From Chitinophagales bacterium (GTDB taxonomy: Bacteria; Bacteroidota; Bacteroidia; Chitinophagales; JANQFB01): a stretch of DNA of 48,407 nt. The stretch's first letter is position 1. The number at the start of each line of letters is the position of its first letter. This document shows, piece after piece, positions 42,737 to 48,407 of this stretch. A program made the translations under genes and the position numbers. A model generated the notes under the pieces. That model had not been told where the DNA came from, did no database searches, and was given only the letters and a program-made list of their open reading frames with translations. The DNA lies in the NCBI GenBank assembly GCA_028278085.1, contig JANQFB010000192.1, positions 1 through 48,407 on the forward strand, given 5' to 3'.

Positions 42737-44335
42737 ATGGATTCAGCACAATTAACGAAACGAATACTTTTCAGGGTCCTGATTTGTGTATTCAACGTGG
42801 GGCTTTACATTCAACCGGTAAAAGCACAAATTGACTCACTGAGGCCTGTTTGGGTGAATGATTGGCAAGGTGATGCGATTATCAAGGGTAGCGCTAACAA
42901 TGCCTGGGATGTCCATGTTTATAGAGACATCGTTTACGCGACAGGGATAAAAATGGATAATTTTTGGACCAGAACAGCGCCTCTGGTGCTTAATGCTTAC
43001 ACCTTGGATGGTGATACGGTCTGGCAGAAGACCTGGGAGGGATATACCGGAACGTATGGGCATGGAGCTGCAGGTTCGGTTATTCTTGGCCATGGTGATT
43101 ACCTCTACCTCGGTGGAGCGGTTTCAATTGATAGCATGAATGCATCTCTTATTCAAAAGTGGGATCTGGACGGCAACTTGATCTGGTCGGAATATTGGGG
43201 AGATAAAATTAACGAGGGGCATCATGAGGTCAACGGACTGGCCATTGTGGATCACAATTTGTACGTTTCCCACTATAGCGCTGCTTCAGGTTTGGTGACA
43301 GCGGACGCACATATTAAGAAATTTGACCTTAATAAACTGGACTCGCTCAAACCTTGGTCCGATGCGCTTCTTTGGGATATAGAATACGGACAACCCGGTA
43401 CCCAGAACACAACAGACGGCCATATTTATGCGGATTCAACGGGTGTTTATATCTGCGGTCAAACCGGTGGCCCGATGGGGTCGAACATTTATGATGAGGG
43501 CGATTCATACCTGATCAAGTTCAATCCCCAGGGTGATTCATTATGGATGAAATTATACACAGGAAATGGAACGGGGTGTGATAATGCTTTCAACTTGAAA
43601 TCTGATGGTAGCCATATTTATGTGTTAGGGTTTACAACGACTTATCTCGGCCCTTTAGGCTTTCCCTTCGGCCTGGAGACCCAGGTTTTTGTTCAAAAGT
43701 ATACCATGGGTGGGACTTTAATTTGGACGCAATTATATGGTGGTCCGAAAACGGAATATGCACGTGGCCTCGAAGTTGATGATGAACATATTTACTTGGG
43801 TGTCTCGACCAAAAGTTACGTGGACTCAGCAGCAGGTGGCCTGGACAATACGCTGCTAATTAAACTAAACAAAGATTCGGGCGATGTAGTTTGTCAGCGC
43901 CTTTGGGGTGGATTGGGAATAGACGGAGTGACAACATCTATTGACCAGGATGAAAACGGTTATATCTATCTTTCGGGCAATACGACCACTGCTGAAGATG
44001 GAACAGATTCGGGATTAAATCGAGCGGTTATTTTAAAGGTGAATAAGGATTGCATGGTTTCAACCGGGGAAATGGTGACTAGCAAAGAGTCGATTTCATT
44101 TACCGTTTACCCCAATCCATTCTCATCTGAAACAACGCTGCTTCTTTCAGATCATCTTTTACAAGCAGCTACTTTGACTGTTTACAACTCCTCCGGACAA
44201 GCAGTAAAAGAACTCAATAATCTTTCGGATAAGACCATTACATTAAACCGGGATGATCTGCCTGCCGGATTATTCTTTATCCAGCTCACACAGGAGCATA
44301 GCATTATTGCTTCTGCCAAAATTATTATCCAGTAA
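42737..44335 (+). CDS. T9SS type A sorting domain protein, propeller-like
   Basis: 532 residues, ATG start. The signal peptide is at residues 8-31 (ILFRVLICVFNVGLYIQPVKAQ). Residues 35-430 contain six or seven blade-like units with NNAWDVHVYRDIVYATGIK, HGDYLYLGGAVS, STGVYICGQTGGPMG, DGSHIYVLGFTT and DEHIYLGVSTKSY. These fit a WD40/SBBP-type propeller of less regular kind than the neighbours. The T9SS sorting domain is at 452-532 (VYPNPFSSETTLLL, LPAGLFFIQL). It follows the giant T9SS gene by 107 bases and is convergent with the TonB receptor gene. AGGAC/GTCCT (44432-44447) before AAATTTTTA is a weak terminator. Confidence 0.82.
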   Translation: MDSAQLTKRILFRVLICVFNVGLYIQPVKAQIDSLRPVWVNDWQGDAIIKGSANNAWDVHVYRDIVYATGIKMDNFWTRTAPLVLNAYTLDGDTVWQKTWEGYTGTYGHGAAGSVILGHGDYLYLGGAVSIDSMNASLIQKWDLDGNLIWSEYWGDKINEGHHEVNGLAIVDHNLYVSHYSAASGLVTADAHIKKFDLNKLDSLKPWSDALLWDIEYGQPGTQNTTDGHIYADSTGVYICGQTGGPMGSNIYDEGDSYLIKFNPQGDSLWMKLYTGNGTGCDNAFNLKSDGSHIYVLGFTTTYLGPLGFPFGLETQVFVQKYTMGGTLIWTQLYGGPKTEYARGLEVDDEHIYLGVSTKSYVDSAAGGLDNTLLIKLNKDSGDVVCQRLWGGLGIDGVTTSIDQDENGYIYLSGNTTTAEDGTDSGLNRAVILKVNKDCMVSTGEMVTSKESISFTVYPNPFSSETTLLLSDHLLQAATLTVYNSSGQAVKELNNLSDKTITLNRDDLPAGLFFIQLTQEHSIIASAKIIIQ

Positions 44336-44445
44336 GATAAGTTTAGTCCTTCGCCGGGTGCCAATGATTACCGTGCCACTTTGCGTAATTGAACTGTCAT
44401 CATAATGGGAAAGCTATCCGGAATAACTTCCAGGACTAACCTGTC

Positions 44446-46893
44446 CTAAATTTTTAACTGAAGGGTAACATAATAGTTCCGGATGGGGGATGGAATAATA
44501 CCCGGCCCCGGGTAACCGGTGGCTCTCCGGGTAAAATAGACTTTGTTGCCTATATTGTTAATGCCAGCTTCCAACTGAAAACGTTTGATGGTTAGCTTCA
44601 TACCCACATCCATGATGTGATAAGCCGGGATCACCCCTACGATGGCATTGGGAATATAGATCATATTGCCATGGATATCTTTACCCGCATTGGTGGCATC
44701 GCTAAAATGCTCGCTTACATAGGAATATTGATAGCTAATGGAAAAGTTTTTATAGGAAAAATTCAGGCCTGCTTTAACATTGAGCGGGGGAACGGATTCT
44801 ACTTTTTTGCCTTCAATGGCAGGTTTATCCGAATCGACATAACGCCCATCGATATAAGAGCCATTGATAAAAGTGCTGAGGGAGAAATGACTGCTATCCG
44901 CGATAAAGGTTCGCCACCAGTCGAATTCAACGATGGTCTCGATCCCTTTTATGATGGCACGCGCTACATTGGTCCGGTAGCGATAAGGAATAAGGGTGTT
45001 TTCATCAACCCTGTCAATCTCACCGATCCGGTTGTCGTAGGAAAGCACAAAGCCGGAAATATCATAATTGAGTTTTCGCGAGATACTTCCTCTCAAGCCT
45101 GCATCCACATTAAATCCTGTTTCGTCCTTTAGTTCCGGATCAATCCTGAAATTACTGTTTTGGATCTGCATATCCGTGAAGTTGATACTCCGGTAGTTTT
45201 GCGAAAAATTAGCATATACATCCATTTCCGGGTGCCATTTATACTTCAACCCGATACCGCCGATCAGGAATGATCGCTCATTTTGCCTGGTTTCGAAGAA
45301 AGTGGTGTCAAAAACGACATTCCCGGCCAGATCCGTAATTTCTTCGGGGTACCTCCCTTCCGCGCGGGTATGAATGTATTCCAATCGTGCTCCGGGGGTA
45401 ATGCTGAACCGGTTGTTGATCCGGAAGATATTCTCCCCGAATAATGCCATATTCCTGCTGGGAAATTCATACCTGGAATTTTCTTCGTCTACATAGACAA
45501 AGTTCGCTGCAGCAGTGGTATCGGCATCACCCTGGGAGCTCAGGTTATATCCCTGGTAATAGCGTGCTCCGAGTAATAAAGCCCATATTTTATCCCTGAC
45601 CATATAACGATGCAAAAACCGTGTTTCATTCCCCCAGTTTTTGAATTTCCCTGAAATCAGATCCCGTTGTTCATTAGGATTATCGGGCCGGCTGATGTTT
45701 CCCAGGATACCCAATGCATGTCGATGAGCTAATAATCCGAAGAATTGTGTTTTAAGGGTAGATAGGGAAGAAAGGTCATACTGGAGGGAGGTAGCTGCCA
45801 GGTTCCAGTCCACTTCGAACCAGTTGCGCGCCCGGTTCGATCGATACGGATCTTCGATAAACTCCCTATCGGTCAATCCGCCAGGCTGTTTGGCCAGGTA
45901 GTATTGTTTGGTATATTCTACGATCCATACTGCTTTTTTGGAAATTTCCTTGGTGCTATGAATGCCACCCGAATACAGCCGGAACCTGGAGTTCGGACGC
46001 CATTCCTCACCTGTTTTGCGCTGAAAATAACTGTATCCTTTCCAGCCTTTTTTGTTCCAGCCAAGGCTGAGAAAGGAGCTATGAAGGTTGAACGAACCCA
46101 CGGTATGCCGGGCAATAGCTTCCAGCTCTTTATCTTCCGGTCCGTCTTTGATCATAAAATTCAGCAAACCGCCAAATTGTGTTCCGAATTGCAGGGAGGC
46201 AGCGCCCCGGATCAATTGAATTTCCTTTAAGGCTTCGGCAGGAGGTGTATAATAACTCTCCGGATATCCCAAAGCATCGGCGCTGATGTCATAGCCATTT
46301 TGGCGCGTGTTGAAGTTCGATGTCCGGTTTGGACTTAATCCCCGGCCCCCGATACCTAACTGGATGCCGCTACCATCGCTTTCCCAGATATTCAACCCGG
46401 GTATACGGGAATAGATCTGCCTTCCGGGGTTGACAGCCTTGTTCGCATGAATGGCTGATAATTGAATGACCTCGTTCTTCTTTCCCTCACATATGAAAAC
46501 GCCTTCTATGGCACGCATCCTTTGTAGGGCGCCCAAGCCGTCTTTTTCAGCCTCGACATTAACCGGATCGAGCTGTTGTGCTTTGTTCGTCATCCTGATG
46601 GATAACATGATCTTAGGCTGGGATAATTGAACCTGCTCGGTCTTTAATTCATAACCGAGGTATTGAAAGGAAAGTGTATAATCCCCATACGGAAGCGGAC
46701 CTATGCGAAAATAACCCTGTTCATCGGTTTGGGTTGCATATTTTTGATTGTCAAGGTAGACGTAACAATAAGGAAGGGCCTCATTATCCATTTCGGAATA
46801 AACCCTGCCCTCTATCATACCCTGGGCTGATAATAAAAGTGGAAAGAAGATGCTTAATCCTATTCCAATGTATATGTTACGCCATAACTGCAA
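44446..46893 (-). CDS. TonB-dependent receptor, FecA-like
   Basis: 815 residues from TTG 46893, with a signal peptide (IGLSIFFPLLLSAQ). Residues 25-105 are a carboxypeptidase-regulatory-like domain (MIEGRVYSEMDNEALPYCYVY, GYFRIGPLPYGDYTLSFQYLGY). The plug domain follows at 130-250 (PGRQIYSRIPGLNIWESDGSG, IGIGGRGLSPNRTSNFN, EIQLIRGAASLQFGTQFGGLLNFMIK). The 22-strand barrel region ends in YYVTLQLKI, as expected for an outer-membrane protein. The layout resembles Fe(3+)-dicitrate-type receptors rather than SusC. It is the third gene of an operon after the DUF4856 protein and the imelysin lipoprotein (23-base gap), so iron or another metal complex is the likely ligand, driven by TonB energy. Confidence 0.93.
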   Translation of the reverse strand: MQLWRNIYIGIGLSIFFPLLLSAQGMIEGRVYSEMDNEALPYCYVYLDNQKYATQTDEQGYFRIGPLPYGDYTLSFQYLGYELKTEQVQLSQPKIMLSIRMTNKAQQLDPVNVEAEKDGLGALQRMRAIEGVFICEGKKNEVIQLSAIHANKAVNPGRQIYSRIPGLNIWESDGSGIQLGIGGRGLSPNRTSNFNTRQNGYDISADALGYPESYYTPPAEALKEIQLIRGAASLQFGTQFGGLLNFMIKDGPEDKELEAIARHTVGSFNLHSSFLSLGWNKKGWKGYSYFQRKTGEEWRPNSRFRLYSGGIHSTKEISKKAVWIVEYTKQYYLAKQPGGLTDREFIEDPYRSNRARNWFEVDWNLAATSLQYDLSSLSTLKTQFFGLLAHRHALGILGNISRPDNPNEQRDLISGKFKNWGNETRFLHRYMVRDKIWALLLGARYYQGYNLSSQGDADTTAAANFVYVDEENSRYEFPSRNMALFGENIFRINNRFSITPGARLEYIHTRAEGRYPEEITDLAGNVVFDTTFFETRQNERSFLIGGIGLKYKWHPEMDVYANFSQNYRSINFTDMQIQNSNFRIDPELKDETGFNVDAGLRGSISRKLNYDISGFVLSYDNRIGEIDRVDENTLIPYRYRTNVARAIIKGIETIVEFDWWRTFIADSSHFSLSTFINGSYIDGRYVDSDKPAIEGKKVESVPPLNVKAGLNFSYKNFSISYQYSYVSEHFSDATNAGKDIHGNMIYIPNAIVGVIPAYHIMDVGMKLTIKRFQLEAGINNIGNKVYFTRRATGYPGPGIIPSPIRNYYVTLQLKI

Positions 46894-46916
46894 AATTCTT
46901 AGTTGTTATCGGCCAA

Positions 46917-48050
46917 TCAGTCACCATCCGTATCCTGGTAAGTAATAGATACATCCAGGGCATTGGTCATGGTCACTTTAAGCATGGCCACCATTTCTTG
47001 AAGTTCCTCATACAGGGACCGTACAGTCGCGTTGTCGGACACCACAGCCTCGGCAAGCGGATCATTGACCGTGGCTAGTTTTGTTCTGATGTCATCAAAT
47101 TGATTATCAATAACCTCCTCTAGCGGTTGTCCGCCGGTGGTTGCCTTAACATGACGCATGTAATCATCCAGCCCTTCGCCATTTTCCTGGCTGGTATAGT
47201 TTTCACCGTTCAAGAACTGCCGGATCGCATCGAGCGACCGGTGCAGGAATGGTAAGGATCGACCAAAGTACAAGGCTTCCACATGCGTTGGTAAGGGAGT
47301 TTCCGAGAAACCATTGAACACACCGGCCGGAAGGCCTACTTTTCCCTTTCTGATATAGGTTTCGTAGTGCAGATTCAACGCATTGACCAGGTCACTGACG
47401 GAACTTCCGATGGCATTACTGGCGCTGTTGTCGATAAAAGACGTTGAATAATCTCCTTGCCAGGAGCTTAGGATACTGTTGGCGTTATCCGCCAGCTCAT
47501 CGGTGACCGCCTGCAAATAGTTTTGTGTAGCAGGTGAGCCGGCATATAAGCTTACAATACTATCATCCGGGCCGGCTATACCATTAATTAAATAGTCAAT
47601 GGCCTGAAAACCTTTTGCATCAAAGTTTTCCGGTAGTTCGAGATCGTACGCGCCTGATTGGATATTGGAAAGAATTTCCGTGGTGTCGACGGGATATACA
47701 TTCGTTTGACTCCTCAGGCTGATATTGGCCGCCGGTCCAAGCTCTAAAAATGCGACATCTTGCCAAACCAGCAGCGCCTGCTCCCATTGATCCCTTAAAG
47801 AATCCAATGCCGCACCGGTGAGTGCAGCATTGAAGTCTGTAGCTTTCGCTTTAAGGTCGTTGGTGGCTGTTTGATAGGCACTATAGGCCGGTATGATGTA
47901 GTTATCCGCTAAGTTGGATAACATGGGCTGCCGGTCATAATTATCGGCTAACTGATCATTCGGCGGTGGTTCGCCCTTTTCCTTTTTGCAGCCAAAAACC
48001 AGCGACAGCGTCAGGATAACGGCCACCCCCTTATAAGCTTGCTTTAACAT
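46917..48050 (-). CDS. Imelysin family (peptidase M75) lipoprotein
   Basis: 377 residues. The lipobox is SLVFGC with Cys21. The mature protein is helical, with the imelysin core: NLADNYIIPAYSAYQTATNDL, then LRDQWEQALLVWQDVAFLELGPA, then GFQAIDYLING and NEGEGLDDYMRHV-like helices further on. The family signature GxHxxE is present only as Gly147-Phe-Gln149-Ala-Ile-Asp152: His is Gln and Glu is Asp. Metal binding through that site may be weakened, and the family is generally thought not to be a true peptidase. Imelysins bind or take up iron at the cell surface. It overlaps the DUF4856 gene by 20 bases and precedes the TonB receptor. Confidence 0.92.
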   Translation of the reverse strand: MLKQAYKGVAVILTLSLVFGCKKEKGEPPPNDQLADNYDRQPMLSNLADNYIIPAYSAYQTATNDLKAKATDFNAALTGAALDSLRDQWEQALLVWQDVAFLELGPAANISLRSQTNVYPVDTTEILSNIQSGAYDLELPENFDAKGFQAIDYLINGIAGPDDSIVSLYAGSPATQNYLQAVTDELADNANSILSSWQGDYSTSFIDNSASNAIGSSVSDLVNALNLHYETYIRKGKVGLPAGVFNGFSETPLPTHVEALYFGRSLPFLHRSLDAIRQFLNGENYTSQENGEGLDDYMRHVKATTGGQPLEEVIDNQFDDIRTKLATVNDPLAEAVVSDNATVRSLYEELQEMVAMLKVTMTNALDVSITYQDTDGD

Positions 48051-48407
48051 CTTCCAAACCTGTTTTAGTTGCGATCAGATCGATAGCGGCATTGATATCG
48101 CTAATGGTTACAGTGCCAAAGTCCATACCTATATGTCCTAATGCCGTATCAATATCAGCAGCCGACATGCCGGCGCCTGAAATGGCATTTTGTCCATATC
48201 TCAATCCGTTTAAGAAAGTCCACGCTTCGGAAAGCACATGATTTTTCTTGGTAGGATCTGCTATATTGGACTTCGCTTCATTCAGGTAGTGAATGGCTGT
48301 ACCGGCCACTACTTTTTCCCACTCGTTGTAGATGATAGTTACCTGTGCATCCCGGGTCGTATAATCTTCGTTATCAATAGCTGCCCGTCCTGTTCTAAAG
48401 GCTTCGC
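48031..48407 (-). CDS. DUF4856 domain protein, C-terminal part only
   Basis: About 125 C-terminal residues are visible and the frame continues past the window end. The sequence (EAFRTGRAAIDNEDY, IIYNEWEKVVAGTAIHYLNEA, LSEAWTFLNGLRYGQN, TISDINAAIDLIATKTGLEDVK) fits DUF4856, a helical lipoprotein family of Bacteroidota that is almost always encoded just before an imelysin gene. Its TAA lies 20 bases inside the imelysin gene, so translation of the two is coupled. The family is taken to take part in iron acquisition with the imelysin and TonB receptor; the biochemical role is unknown. Confidence 0.85.
   Translation of the reverse strand, partial: EAFRTGRAAIDNEDYTTRDAQVTIIYNEWEKVVAGTAIHYLNEAKSNIADPTKKNHVLSEAWTFLNGLRYGQNAISGAGMSAADIDTALGHIGMDFGTVTISDINAAIDLIATKTGLEDVKASL

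Noticed and set aside
1-48407. CRISPR arrays, rRNA genes or prophage structural genes
   Set aside because: None seen: no regularly spaced short repeats with unique spacers, no rRNA motifs, and the only phage-like item is the BRO fragment.

Overview
The window looks like a chromosome segment from a Bacteroidota bacterium, probably of the Saprospiria/Chitinophagia type. Six proteins end in type IX secretion (T9SS, Por) C-terminal sorting domains. The window also carries families typical of this phylum (DUF5723, DUF4856, imelysin lipoprotein, FecA-like TonB receptor, DUF3857/transglutaminase) and -7 boxes of the Bacteroidota form TAnnTTTG. Assignments rest on reading motifs by eye; no database search was run.

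Layout. (1) 1-7622: three large secreted T9SS proteins made of repeated propeller-like blades (one cut by the window edge), plus a conserved helical cytoplasmic protein on the opposite strand. (2) 7778-11134, minus strand: a three-gene operon with a Gfo/Idh/MocA dehydrogenase, a lipoprotein and a polyprenyl-phosphate sugar-1-phosphate transferase, pointing to exopolysaccharide or glycan synthesis. (3) 11135-15152: an AT-richer accessory patch. It holds a UPF0175/DUF3368 (PIN-like) toxin-antitoxin pair bracketed by 11-bp inverted repeats, a truncated BRO/antirepressor gene, an acetyltransferase-like gene with a small basic partner, and an SGNH hydrolase. A degenerate 70-bp direct repeat brackets the patch up to the SGNH gene. 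(4) 15262-27231: core genes: mtaB (tRNA ms2t6A), lgt (lipoprotein maturation), a DUF3857/transglutaminase-like protein whose catalytic Cys is Ala, a DUF423 membrane protein, three envelope proteins ending in a DUF5723 barrel, and ung (uracil-DNA glycosylase). (5) 27440-27513: tRNA-Arg(TCT) with a strong terminator.

(6) About 27.5-38.7 kb: a distinctly AT-rich accessory island starting directly after the tRNA. It holds a four-gene operon ending in an exported caspase-family peptidase, a small membrane/coiled-coil protein, an RCC1-repeat T9SS protein whose signal peptide is out of frame across a T9 tract, an intact IS110 element with a structured upstream segment that could be its bridge RNA, and broken pieces of an HNH restriction endonuclease and a RelE/ParE toxin. 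This is the most promising stretch for undescribed biology. (7) 38883-44335: two more T9SS proteins, one with six tandem immunoglobulin-like repeats. (8) 44446-48407, minus strand: an iron-type uptake operon, DUF4856 protein, imelysin lipoprotein and TonB-dependent receptor.

Functional themes are envelope/secretome display (T9SS cargo, lipoproteins, lgt, glycan transferase), metal uptake, and two accessory regions with defence or selfish-element character.
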